Shown: positions 11,794 through 23,027 of the stretch, piece by piece | Layout: the number at the start of each line of letters is the position of its first letter | Numbering within the stretch: the stretch's first letter is position 1 | Program-made: the position numbers and the translations under genes | Notes under the pieces: model-generated | What the model was told of the DNA's origin: nothing | Databases searched by the model: none | The model's input: the letters and a program-made list of their open reading frames with translations, nothing else | Assembly (NCBI GenBank): GCA_027559495.1 | Contig: JAMXSV010000010.1 | Coordinates: forward strand, 62,001-126,000 | DNA length: 64,000 bases | Source: Aurifilum marmelostoma | Lineage: Eukaryota; Ascomycota; Sordariomycetes; Diaporthales; Cryphonectriaceae | Reading direction: 5' to 3'

Positions 11794-14700
11794 CTAGCTT
11801 GTCTTACTCTCATTGTGCGGCCCCTCAACCCGGGGTAGATCCTCCAGAGCAGTCGTGAATGTCTCGATGCCTGGCCTCTCTGCAGGCGTCTCAGCGGATG
11901 GGGCGGCCATTCCCTCCTCCCCGCCAACAATAACAGCTGGAGGCACAACGTCTTTGCCCTTGCCTTGATCCTCGTCCTCGCCCTTGTCCGCGACGCCAGT
12001 GGTGGGAAGAGCAGCAGCACCCGCACCCGCACCCGTAGATTCGTTCGCCTTCTCGTTGTCCATACCAGTAAAGAATTCAGTCGAGGTCGGGCTTAGGGGC
12101 ATCGACGTCGAGGCACGTGGCGTGTCTAGACCGTGACTTAGATGACTCGTCAAAGTCAACATGCTCGCCGTCTCAGCCTCCTTCTTCTACAAGAGAGTGT
12201 GTTGTTAGCAATTTATCCCTGTGGAAGAGGAAAAAAATCAACCCAGTTGTGAACTTACCAAGCTGAATGGGACCGCAATTCCATCCACGTATGGCCTCTT
12301 CCCGGTCGAGCCGACGCCTACCCCGGGCTGATAGGTGGGTGCGAGAAGCTGGGAAGATTCCTTATCTGCCTCATCCTGGTCCCCCTCGTGCTTGGCGAGG
12401 AGCTCAGCGACCGTGGTGTTCTCGTCGACGCCATTCCGTTCCTCGTCCTGTCTCTCGTACGTCACCCTCCTCCTGCGTGAAGGTCTGCGCGAGCGGCTGT
12501 GGTCATTGGGCGAATTGGGCGCCGTAGCAGGCCCTTGAGTCTCAATCTCGACGTACGGTCTCGCTCCCTGGCCCTCAGACGGCGAGGCCGGGGTAAATTC
12601 GATGGCCTGGTTGTCCTTCTCGGCCTGTATCTCTCTGTTCATGGTCATCTTGTCGTGCTTGGACCCCCAGAGTGACCACAGCGCGAAGCCCATGTTCTTA
12701 GTCCGCCTCCTCGTCTTGGTGACGCCGTCCTTCTTCCTGCGACCCGCGAGTGCGCTCGGTGGCGGGAACTCACCCTCGCCGAAGCCTTCGTAGCCGACTA
12801 TGAGGTCCTTGATGGCCTGCTTGTGAACCTTGCGCCTGGCAGAGGCAAAGCGCCGGTCCCACTGCCGCCTCTGCTCCAGCCACTTCTGGACAGGGCCCTG
12901 TTTCGCCACGCCGACGGATTCTCTGTCCATGGAGCAGCCCGGTAGTTCCGACGGCGGAGGCAGGGGAAAGATGACGCCGTGCCTAGTCACGCGCTGCCGG
13001 ATCATGTGGTTCTTGAAGGGAGGCAGCGCATCGCCCGCCTTGCCGACCAGGCCCTTGGACTCCTCGTCATTGGCCTCTTCGTCCTTCTACGTCTTTAGTT
13101 TTAGCATCGTCTGTTCACCAGATGGATGGATGATGAGCTCATAGGAGATGGGCTCACCTTTTTGATCGCCTCGGCGTCAGAGTCAGAGGTCGAGCTCGAT
13201 ATGACAGAGATATCATCATCGTCCAGGATTTCAATGTCCGTCTTTTGCGCCCTCGCCAGTGCCCATGCCCCAAACTGAGCGACAGACCTGTACATGTACT
13301 TGGCGGGGCGGGTGAAGCTCAGGGTTGGGGCGACGTGGCAGAGATCATCCCACACTTGCAGCTGGACATCTGTGGGCTTGTACTGCTTGATCTGCGCCCA
13401 GGCCTTCTCGTCCAGGGTCGACTCGGACGGTAGGTACTGGGAGGGATTGGCGCACTTGTGAGCAACGTAGATCTGCTCGTCCCGCAGGATCTCACCGCCA
13501 CCGACCATGATGAGGAGCGGCGGCAGCCCGCCAAGGGTAGGCTGCATGACGGGGCTCACGAGCGGATGCGTGATGAGCTCGTTAGTGGCGTACATCTGGA
13601 TCTGTTCCCTGACCTCGACCGTCTTGCCATCGATGACAACGGTCAGGTGCGTAGTCTCTGCCTCGGCGATGTCCCTGGAGGTGGGTATGCCCTCGCTGGC
13701 CTTGTCGGTCTCATCTTTATCATTGCCTGGCTCGCCTTTTGGGAATGACGGACGATACTATCAGCTTAACCCCTTCAATTGACATGTTCACAAGACGCAG
13801 ATAGTGGTATTCACGAGGACCAGAAACAAGGACTAAACGTACATTGCATCCTCTGCTTCTCCGCCAGGGCCAGGTTCTTGAGCTCGCTGATCTCCTCATC
13901 GGTCGGAGGCGGCCACGCCGGAGAAGGCTTGTGGTGAAAGCCACTCTGGGGGATATAATCGAAGGGTGCATCGCCAGCAACCGAGGGGAAGGAATGGGTC
14001 AGGTCGCACCAGGGGCTGATCAGCACCGCGCCAGCCGGCAGAGGAATGCCCTGGTCCCTCATGATAACCATCAGGCTCAGGACCATGCCTCCACCGGCGG
14101 AGTCGCCGGCCAGGATGATGGTGCTGGGTTCCTGGGTGGTGAGCAGATACAGATAGGCAGCCAGACAGTCCTGCAGGGCGCAGGGGAAGGGGAACTGCGG
14201 CGCCAGCCTGTAGTCGGGTGCGAAGACCCTGGCCTTAAGCTTGCGCGCGTGCCTCTGGAGCTGGTACCTGTGCATGTCGACGCTGCCAAAGAAGTAGGCG
14301 CCTCCGTGGACATAGAACATGACACGGGATCCGGGATCGTGGTTCTTGTTGCGCTCGTGGTAGTCGGAGCGCATCTCGATCCACTCTGCCCGAAGGGACG
14401 AGGCGTCGGGCTTGCGCCACTGCCACCACCTGCGCCCACCGACCTTACGAATGCCGGCTGGGCCGAGCTGGGCCTCGAGATGCACTGCGGCGCGGTCGAG
14501 GTCTGCCTCGGGGACGGTCACCTCGTCGACCTTGATCCATTGCGGGTGGGGCACCCACTGCGCGGTGAAGGCCTGGAGGTCCTCGACAGTGTGTTGCGAG
14601 ACATAGGCCAGGGAAGGACCGGATGAGGTGAAGACCCTCATCGTAGGAGAGGTGGGCGGTGGGCCGCTGGTGGAGCGGTTTGCGGTTGAGATACTGGCAC

Positions 14701-14866
14701 ACAGATGGTGGTGAGCGTGTCAGGTCTGTCTCGCCTGCTCTGCGTGTCTTGATTTTATATGTCTGGGAACCAGGATACATGTTCGCAAACTTACATGTGA
14801 TAAGAAGGTCTGAAGGACAGTCGGCGTGACGGCCAGACCGACCGATGCCGTGTTCATGCGGTTCAT
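11794..14866 (-). CDS. HSL-type alpha/beta hydrolase with long C-terminal extension; apparent +1 frameshift
   Basis: Exons on the minus strand are 14866-14795, 14693-13843, 13726-13158, 13086-12259 and 12186-11794. Introns have GTAAGT, GTACGT, GTGAGC and GTAAGT donors. The hydrolase core shows HGGAY (about 14297-14308), GDSAGGG with Ser at 14101-14099, a GGGEILRDE acid region and a DDLCH His region. After the core comes a region of about 450 residues: an Asp/Ser-rich acidic patch, an Arg-rich patch (RSRRPSRRRR) and low-complexity tails. The first two exons read in a frame that joins the core only if one C of the CCC at 14611-14613 is dropped, which would give about 903 residues. As written, translation could instead start at the ATG at 14641 (about 862 residues), losing the N-terminal segment. 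The exon 3 acceptor at 13727 is a choice between two in-frame AGs. Substrate unknown. Confidence 0.75.
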
Positions 14867-15465
14867 GTTTCTCCCTGCTCAGCTTTCGCCCACCAGACGC
14901 TTATCTTGCAAGAGAAAAGGGGCTCGATTATAATAAAATATTATAAAAATACAAAATAGAAAATAGAAAAGGACACACTAAATTATCCAAGAGAGGAGAA
15001 GAAGATGAAATGAGACAGTACAACAAAAAGAAGGAAGAAGACCAAAAAAAGGAGTGTTAGTGAGGCAGATCGCCGTGACCTTTTTATGAAGAAATGCAAA
15101 CGCACTGTCGTCGCAGCTCTTCACGACCTGAGGTCCGGGTCTCTTCCTCTCTCTCCCCCAGCTCCAAAGAAGATAGAAAGTGCTGGCAGAGAAACGCGCA
15201 GGCCAAGCTTTCAGTAAAACAACAGTCAAGAGGGCCGTCTCATTACGCTTAAGATGAGGAGGAGGTAATTAATACTGTTCATTGCGTGTGACAAGGCAGA
15301 GCGGGTTATTAGGCTCATTCCCCCCATTTCCCTTCATTCTCCGTCTCCTTTGCTCTTTCCCCCTTGGAAGTGACCTAAACCCTTAGATTCAGGGGGTGAT
15401 GTCATGGCGTTCTCCTGAGCCGGGTGGACCATCATCTTATACTATCCCAGTAGACGCAAACTTAA

Positions 15466-15476
15466 GGGTTAGGGTT
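15466..15476. repeat. Interstitial telomere-like repeat
   Basis: GGGTTAGGGTT, fewer than two full units of TTAGGG; too short to be a telomere relic with confidence. Confidence 0.5.
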
Positions 15477-15914
15477 ACGGTAAGCCACTCTGGCGGGGAA
15501 GCCCCCGGGTACCCGACCTGTCACCTCGTCTACAAGTAAGTTCTCGGCTCTCACCGCACTTGACTGACAACTCATGCACCCGCAGCAGGAACACCTACTA
15601 CATAGTACGCTTTGCTGTGCATGCTGCAGGGTTCATTCTGCGCGATAAGCGCGGCCTCGTCTCCTGCGCCGAGGTTAATTGGCTCTATCGCCGGCTCTTC
15701 GTTGGTGTTTCTTCCATCTTCTGGATATCCTCGGGAACCTGCAGCAGTTGTTGTTTTCTTTTCACTTCCTTTGGTCTTTTAAATCAAACATTCCTTTATT
15801 CTTGATTTGCGGATAAATGTATATGCTGCACTCGATCCCCGGGTTCTCTAGAGATTTCCATACAGACAGAGCTGCACGTCTCCACCGGCCGTTGCACCTG
15901 TCCCACAATTATTG

Positions 15915-15959
15915 CTCCTCCTCCTCCTCCTCCCCCACCACCACCACCTCCTCCTCCTT
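15915..15959. repeat. CTC/CCA triplet repeat in leader of the PTS1 hydrolase
   Basis: About 45 bases of CTC repeats interrupted by CCA repeats, 75 bases before the ATG at 16035; probably in the 5' untranslated region. Confidence 0.8.
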
Positions 15960-16034
15960 CTGAAGACATATATCGCACGAGAGAGACAAAGATAAAAGAA
16001 GAAACGAATAAGGATCAAGAGAAAACAAGGTAAA

Positions 16035-17540
16035 ATGACGTCGGCCGTGTTCGATATAAAAGAACATGTCATCGAGGGCCAGCATGTTCGAGAATATGCC
16101 CGAGCCACAGCACACGCACAAGAAGAGGTCCTCCAGTTGGCGGTGAAACAGTACATCCCCAAAGACAACCCGAATCCAAAGCCTGGCGACATCACCATCA
16201 TCGCTTCTCACGCAAATGGCTTCGTCAAGGTAAAACATCACCAACCTGTCAGCACAGGAGAGCGAGGCATGATATCTCTTATCAGTATAGCTGACACGGC
16301 ATTCTTTCTCTGGCCTGCAGGAGTTGTACGAGCCACTATGGGAAGACCTTCTTCACACGTGTCGCCAAAGCGGCGTCAACATCCGGGCCATCTGGATGGC
16401 TGATGTGGCCTGGCAGGGCCAGAGTGGTGTTCTGAACGAGCACAGGCTAGGCAATGACCGTAAGTGAGCACGCAGATATATTCTCTCTCTTATACGCAAA
16501 TACACACCGTGTCTTTTTCGTCATCACTGAGAAGCTTCCGTTGCGGCATCCCGACAGCCTCATGGTTCGACCACGCCCGCGATCTTCTGCACATGACCAA
16601 CGTCTTCCGTGCCCAGATGCCTCGCCCTATCATCGGCGTAGGTCACTCCTTTGGCGGCAACATCATCATAAACGTCGCCTACATGCACCCCCGCCTCTTC
16701 TCGGGCCTCGTCATGATCGATCCGGTCATGAGCAGCCGCATCCGCTTCGGGCCCCTGTACGGCTTCAGCACCCTGCGCGCCTCCGCTTCCCGGCGCGACC
16801 TCTGGCCTTCCCGGCAGGATGCTGAGGCCGCCGTCCGCAGGAACAAGTTCTACTCCACATGGGATCCGCGCGCTGTGGACAGGATGCTCAAGTACGGCTA
16901 CAGAGACGCGCCAACGCTCCTGTACCCGGACAAGACGGGCGGCGAGGTCACGCTGACCACCACCAAGCACATGGAGTGCCTCACGTACTACCGCCCGATC
17001 CTCCAAGGGCCCAGAGACCCCCGCACCGGCAAGAGGACCATGGACCGTGCACTGATCCCCGATGCCACCAAGGAGGTGGACGACTTCCCCAATTTTCCCT
17101 TCTACGAGAACCCGTCACCCACGACGGCCGCCAGGCTGGGCGAGCTCAGGCCCAGCGTGCTGTGGATCGCCGGGGCAGACAGCACCGTGTGCACATCAGA
17201 GACGCAGAAGGAGAAGATGGAGCTGACGGGGTACGGAGTGGGTGGCAGCGGAGGTGCTAGGGCCGGCAGGGTCAAGGAATACGTGGTGAAGGGGGTGGGC
17301 CACCTGGTGGCCATGGAGAGGCCCAGGGAGATTGCCGAGCGCGCGGCCGGGTTTATCAGAGACGAGGTGGACCGCTGGAGGAGGGAGGAGGAGGTGTACA
17401 GGAGAGAGTGGGTAGAGGCTGTGGATGACAGGGCGAAGACGGTCATGGACCAGGATTTTATAGACCTTATTGCCAGTGTTGGGCCCGAGGCGAACAGAAG
17501 AAGGGATGGAGTCATGGCTGGGCCAAACGCCAAGTTGTGA
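16035..17540 (+). CDS. Peroxisomal alpha/beta hydrolase with C-terminal AKL
   Basis: Exons are 16035-16229, 16321-16459 and 16558-17540, giving 438 residues. Introns are GTAAAA..GCAG and GTAAGT..ACAG. The alpha/beta hydrolase features are an N-terminal ASHANGF segment (oxyanion side), nucleophile elbow GHSFGG with Ser142, Asp319 (AGADS) and His360 (GVGHLV). The last three residues are Ala-Lys-Leu, a canonical type 1 peroxisomal targeting signal, so import into the peroxisome matrix is expected. Layout and tail resemble the peroxisomal hydrolase family that includes Alternaria AKT2-type biosynthetic enzymes and yeast Lpx1; that comparison is from memory. Substrate is unknown; an acyl ester or acyl-CoA thioester is plausible. 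It is transcribed away from the neighbouring hydrolase. Confidence 0.87.
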
Positions 17541-18584
17541 AATAGATTCTCTCTCTTTTCCTTGAAACAACGCGGTCAGCGCACGCTGAGTAAGGAGTAG
17601 AACCTGAATCGTTCATGAGAAGACATATTTTCTCTCTCGTGTTCCCACTAATCATGTCTTACATTGGTGAGAAAGATACCGACAGGGGCTAGAGACACAT
17701 TCGAGTTTGACAATTCGAGTCTTACTTGTGCGCGTATGTGTGTGTGTGTGCTCTGCCCTGATCCAAAAGTACACGTGTAAGCGTGTGCCACACACCCAGT
17801 ATCACAAGCGAGAGACTCTCTCGTGAACTTGCCGGTCAGGAACAGCCCTCGCACGGCATCGGTACCGGGAAGGCTACATAAGCGAGTACACTATAGTGAC
17901 GAGGACTCGCTTAGGTGGTTGCGGGCGGTGTGGTCATAGTGTAACAATGTCTGAATGGGTAGAGATCATGTAAGCCCTTGAGCCGGAAAGTTATTGAGCC
18001 CACCCTGCCAGGCCTGCCAAGGTTGGAGTGTGAGACACACGCAGACTCACTACACGGACCATCGCGAGAAGATACATGCTCAGCAGACAGACGATGTTAA
18101 GATTCGAAGGACCCGGTTTGTTTCAAGAACGTAGATTTCTTTCTTTCTTCAGCTCGTGTGCCCAAGATTCGAAGCACTCCAATAACCAATAACAGCTTGC
18201 GCAAAGGCCAAACCCTCGAGCCGAAATATAAATTACATATCGTCATCATCATTCCCATCGTAAAGATGAAGAGATTCATACCAAGTGGTTCCCAGAAGTC
18301 CTGTCCATCCTTCCTGTCGAAGTCCCAAACGCCGACATCCCGTACCAATACCGTATCCTTGTTCCCAGTTTCCCTTCTCATGGTGTCTTTTGATGTTCTG
18401 CCCTGTGAAGAGCAACTGTCTGACTGAAAACAGACCAGACACACATGCACAAACATTACAATACATCGTCATCTCGTAATAGTGCCCAATGCTACCCCAT
18501 GCGCTGGTTGGTAAACTCCCCCCCCCCGGGGGGAGCTTTCCTTCCGTGGTCCTTCTTCCCTGAAAAAAACACTCCTGATCGAAA
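17541..18584. other. Convergent 3' spacer
   Basis: Between the PTS1 hydrolase (+) and the low-complexity protein gene (-). It holds a TG dinucleotide repeat (17737-17750) and a C10G6 self-complementary block (18518-18533). No gene seen; a 119-codon minus-strand frame here looks like the 3' UTR of the neighbouring gene. Confidence 0.55.
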
Positions 18585-19409
18585 TCATCCGAGCTGGACA
18601 AATCCAGCTCCGCCCTCGCCAAAAGGATGACCCGGAGGAGGCGGAGGCGGCTGCTGGTGGTGCATCATGGGCGGCATCTGCATGTTGCCAGGCCCAGGAG
18701 GCATAAACATGGGCTGCGCATGTGGCTGGTGGGCCGATTGGTGCGCTGACCCGCTCATGTAGCTGCCGCTGCTGCTGCTGCTGCCGCTGTAATCCGAGTA
18801 GACGTCATCGTCATCGTTGGGATCCATGCCGTTCACGATCTCGATGGGGGCACCAGGAGGAGGTCCTCCTCCTCCCATCATCATTGGGGGCGGACCCATG
18901 CCCATGCCCATGCCTGGGCCCATACCCATGCCACCACCGCCGCCGCCTGGGGGGCCCGCCCAAGGGTCACCGCACATCTGCTGGGGGTGTGGAGGTGGTG
19001 GTGGGTGTGGCCTCACCGGCACACCACCCGCGGCCGAGTGGGCTCGGGACGAGTGGCGGCTGCTCCTCCCGCTGCGGCCCGACCTCGACGAGCCGCAGTG
19101 GCTCCTGCCGTCGTCGTCCTCGTCCTCGTAGAACCACATGGTGTAGCCCGACGGGTCACGGACGAGCAGGTACTTCACCTCAGTCCTGGGGGGCCCATTG
19201 GGCCGCTCAATCGTCGTGACCTCGCGCCGCAGATTGACGTGCCTGCGGGGGTCACCGCCTGCGAACCAGATCAGGGGCTTGACGTGCCTCTTGCGGGGCA
19301 AGTTTACGTCGAAGGACTCGACTGAGACATTTGACTGGGTCGAGGACGAGTGGATGGAGGATGACGAGGAAGAAGCCGAGGAAGAGCGGCGCGAATACGA
19401 GTGAGGCAT
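18585..19409 (-). CDS. Low-complexity protein with a conserved-looking core, function unknown
   Basis: Single exon of 274 residues; start ATG at 19409 in a good context (frame continues upstream without another ATG). Residues 1-35 are Ser-rich. Residues 38-98 are the only ordered-looking part: KPLIWFAGGDPRRH, an RREVTTIERP stretch and LLVRDPSGYTMWFYEDE. I have an impression of similar short cores in other Sordariomycete proteins but know no function. Residues 100-125 are Ser/Arg-rich. Residues 132-185 are Pro, then Gly/Met-rich (MGMGPG-type repeats). An acidic DDDDVYSDYS patch follows, then a His/Gln/Pro/Met tail. The composition suggests an intrinsically disordered, perhaps RNA- or condensate-associated protein; this is speculation. 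The low complexity also makes mis-annotation possible. Confidence 0.7.
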   Translation of the reverse strand: MPHSYSRRSSSASSSSSSIHSSSTQSNVSVESFDVNLPRKRHVKPLIWFAGGDPRRHVNLRREVTTIERPNGPPRTEVKYLLVRDPSGYTMWFYEDEDDDGRSHCGSSRSGRSGRSSRHSSRAHSAAGGVPVRPHPPPPPHPQQMCGDPWAGPPGGGGGGMGMGPGMGMGMGPPPMMMGGGGPPPGAPIEIVNGMDPNDDDDVYSDYSGSSSSSGSYMSGSAHQSAHQPHAQPMFMPPGPGNMQMPPMMHHQQPPPPPPGHPFGEGGAGFVQLG

Positions 19410-22400
19410 CGTGACTTGTTTGGTAACCCTCGTGAGGCGGATCTTGAATGATAGGATAGAATGATTTTTGGCAGGGATATGGGTTTCTCCTGATTCTTGC
19501 TCCCTGTGTCTTACACACAAGGCGAGGAGGTGCCAGAGAAAGAAGAGGGATCACCTGGCCAGGAAAATCTCAAATTTATTTTCGGAAGAATAGAAGGGAG
19601 GGCCCAAAAGAAGGGTTCAATATTGGATCGACAGCGCCCGAGCAATTGGTAACAGGGGAACCAGAACCAGAGAGACACAGAGAGAGAACAACTCGGTACT
19701 GGGAATCCTCGCGTGAGAATAAGCACAGGGTTGTAAGCCTCCCTCAGTCCTTGCTGGGGGGAAGAGAGGGGGATCGTCAGTGCTAGGCTTGGTTGTGACT
19801 CGACTTGTTCCCCATAAGGAAAGTAATATGTGAGGACAGTATAGAAGAGCAAGGAGGAGGGTGCGAGAAATGGAGGCAACGTGGAACAGAGGGAGGAGGA
19901 TGATCGACCAAGGCAAACATTCAGGACGGGGTCGCCACCATGATATACTTGTGCAGATCTGAAAAGGACATGCGTGAATGTGTACAATGTATGAATGTAC
20001 ATATACGTCTTTCCCCCCCCCTCCCTCTTCCTCCTTCGTTCTGGGCCCGCTCGAGCATGGCGGTTACGACGGTTCCCAGTTCTGCACTTATGGATTCCAC
20101 AGATGCAACCGTCAAAAGCTGCCTTACGCTGACAACCTTGCAGGCGATGAAGCCTAGGGGGGGCCAGGGCAAGCTCTTGCCCACTTGGGCCATGGATCTC
20201 TTGTGCAGTTTTGGCGTGCCAATGTGGCGCAACTACACACCCTCCCTCAGACTCGAACAAAACAAAAAAGAAAAAGCAGCCATCCGCTGGCAGGGGGGAG
20301 GGAGAAGAGCGGGGACAGCAGAAAGGAACATTTGCCCGATCACACTGATGTCGCACATCTGATGAATCGCGTGGGAAAGTGTGTGTGTGTGTGTGGTGTG
20401 GGAGGAGAGACGCTGGGACCAAACAGAAGACGAGGTTAGAGCCGCACAGAGATTTCTGCACTCCCTCGTGCTCTTTCTGCGCCGCTTCTGCGATTTGGGT
20501 AGCCAAAGAGAAACTTATTTTTGAAGGAATTGCAGGCGGATACTCAGAGGCCACGGAGTAATCAGCTGTGTGCATGGCTAAAAACCCCTGCCCTGCAGCA
20601 GTGTATACTTCGGCCGGGCGAGCTATTGCCTGGCACCGGTGGACGAACCAGAGCGCGTGCTGGGGTTCCATGGAAAGTAATGTGTCAGTTTTTCATCTAT
20701 CTCGCTCCGCCCTGCTTTGGAGAGAGCCTCCTGGCCAACAACAATTGCACAGACCCGGACGGGTCCAAAAGAAGCCCGAGAGGGAGGCGCAGCGCGTGAT
20801 GTGCCTGGAGTGCTGATCTCCTACGAAAAAGAAGAGAGCCAGGGGAAGGGGTCAAGCGTCTTGCTCTCTCCCTAGTCTCTGTCTCTGCGTGTGTGTCGCT
20901 CCGTGTCTCTTGTCTCTTCAAAACAGCCCATGGGTCTGGCGGTACCCTGCAGACGGCTATGTGCCGCACGACCTGAACCACTTTTTGCAGATGGTTGTCT
21001 TGGTTGGCGGCGATAGCAGACGGGCAATGCCGTGTAAAGAACGCCGCATTGTCATGACGAAGGGGGTGGCACATTTTGGACGCCGCCTGCAGCGGCACTC
21101 AGCTCTTCCAATCTCCCCTCGGAAAAAATAACATTCAGTCCCCTCGTAATCTTGCAACTCGTGATCCTCCGAGCAGCCCAGGGCGACGCGGGTGGTGGTG
21201 CAGCCGTTCTAGGCGCCTGCTTCTGGATCGAGACCTGCGGAGAAAGGTCTCGATCGCCAGGCCGTTTCTCTCCTCCCTTTTTCTACTCTTCTCTTTTTGA
21301 AACAAATGAATAATCGTAACACCTGCCGATGGCGACGGTAGCAACAAGAACCAAAAGGAGGGGCGATGGCCCAGGCGCAAGAAAATCAACCCCCCACACC
21401 GCACGACAGATCGGGTGGCGGATCAGGGCTCAGGCGTGCGAAATGGGAGCTGGGCCAGGCCTGTACGTGCTTGCTTGCGTGCTAGGGGATGCAGGTTGTA
21501 CAGTAGCGCTTGAGCGAGGTGGGTTGAGGGGAATCTACCCCGATTTGGGCCCCTGCCGAAACCTGCATACTGCTGTATGGTCACATCCCAGCTGCTGTGC
21601 GCCCTTCTTGTGCAGAGTGAGGCTGGCTGGATGAGCCAGTGAGAGCCAGTGAGTGAGACGGAGGGACCGGGTGAGGTCCTGATGGTAGGGGTACATAGTA
21701 GTGCCAGAAAGCCCTGGGTGGTGTACCATAGTGCTTCTTGGTATGCAGGATGCAGAACCAATCAATAAATAATGCACATACGGTAATTAGTAGTAGTCAT
21801 AAGGAGAGAAAGCCAGGCCAACACGGCTCGGGTTTGTCGGTGAAGCACGACGGCTGGTCATTGCATGAGTGGTTGGTGGGTCGGAATAGTTGGTTGTGTT
21901 ACGGGATTGAGCGTAGGAGCCCTTCCGAGCAGAGATCGCCGGGTCAATGCATAGAACGCGGTGAGTGATGACAATTCTCGCAGCTCCCTTGGTTTTCCCT
22001 CTTCCGTCCACATGAGAAAAGCTTTTTGTCGGCCGTTCTATCTGGGAAAGCAAATCATCTGCATGACGTGAGAAATTTCGGGGTTTTTTTGGTGGGTTTT
22101 TTGGTTGTTTCTTTTGCTCTTGGATTTCCTCCATTGACTAACCTTGACCCTTCTGCTGCGCGTGCCTTTTCTTCTTCTTGCATATTTTTTTTCTTCTTCT
22201 TTTCCCTTCCTTCTTTCTTTCCCGTGATACGAGAAGACATGTCGTTGGTGGCTTAAGGTAGCGCCGCCTAAGATGCTTTCTCACTCGTCTGTGACGTCGA
22301 GCAGACCAGCATCTGAGACGGGCTGAAGGATGAGCCCCGTGTTCACTGTCTTTTTTCCTTCTCGCGAGAATAAAAGAATAAAAAGTATCCTGATCCTGTA

Positions 22401-23027
22401 CCGAGCGACACGGGTACTCGCATTCACGTCTGTCTGAGACAGTGGGACAGGAGTCCACTTGATCAGGCGAGATGACGACCTTCCCGTGTGGATACGGCCG
22501 CGACCTCTGTCAGCCGCAGAACCAATGGATGTAACTGTGATGGTGTGTGATGAGAAAGGCTTCTGGTCGCATGATGGTCGTGGTAGGTAGACGCGCGGAT
22601 ACTTGTGCAGGATGTATTAGACAGAGAGAGGGAGGGAGAGCGCGAGTTTGAATACAGTGACGGCGCTTCTGCCCCACAGCGTTGAAATGCTCACACCTTC
22701 GTGCAGGACAAGAAACCTTAGGCTGTCCTGCCTGCAGGGTAAGCCGCAGTGGGCGGGGTGGTGCCTGCTGTAGTGTGCCGCCAGTATCATCAGGGTTAGG
22801 GCGACAAAGGTCGTAGGCAGAAGGTGTGCTTGTGTAATATGTAATTAAGTGAGGAAAGAACGATCGTCCAGCTTCTGCGTCTGAGAATGAGTCATCACAT
22901 ACATACACACACTCAAAGGACGTAGATTATTTGTTCGGAATACCATCAACTCTAGCAGAGAGTCCCTTGACAGCGCAGGACACCATGAATCTGGTCTAAA
23001 TCTAACCCCCCAGCATGCATGCGGTAC
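19410..23027. other. Long intergenic region
   Basis: Upstream of the low-complexity gene and downstream of the methyltransferase. It contains a GT repeat (20379-20394) and a C9 run near 20011. A 386-codon ATG-started minus-strand frame (20671-19511) ends about 100 bases before the next gene's start. Its translation is biased and resembles no family, so it is not called as a gene. T- and C-rich tracts lie near 22080-22240. No RNA gene recognised. Confidence 0.5.
20379..20394. repeat. GT dinucleotide repeat
   Basis: Eight uninterrupted GT units in a spacer. Confidence 0.9.

Larger units (their letters stand above)
14867..16034. other. Divergent promoter region
   Basis: Separates the extended HSL-type hydrolase (-) from the PTS1 hydrolase (+). 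It contains a telomere-like GGGTTAGGGTT (15466-15476), an AAACCCTTAG motif near 15377 and a CTC/CCA triplet repeat (15915-15959) in the likely leader of the plus-strand gene. No gene seen. Confidence 0.55.

Noticed and set aside
15466..15476. Telomere relic
   Set aside because: Fewer than two repeat units; kept only as a short repeat.
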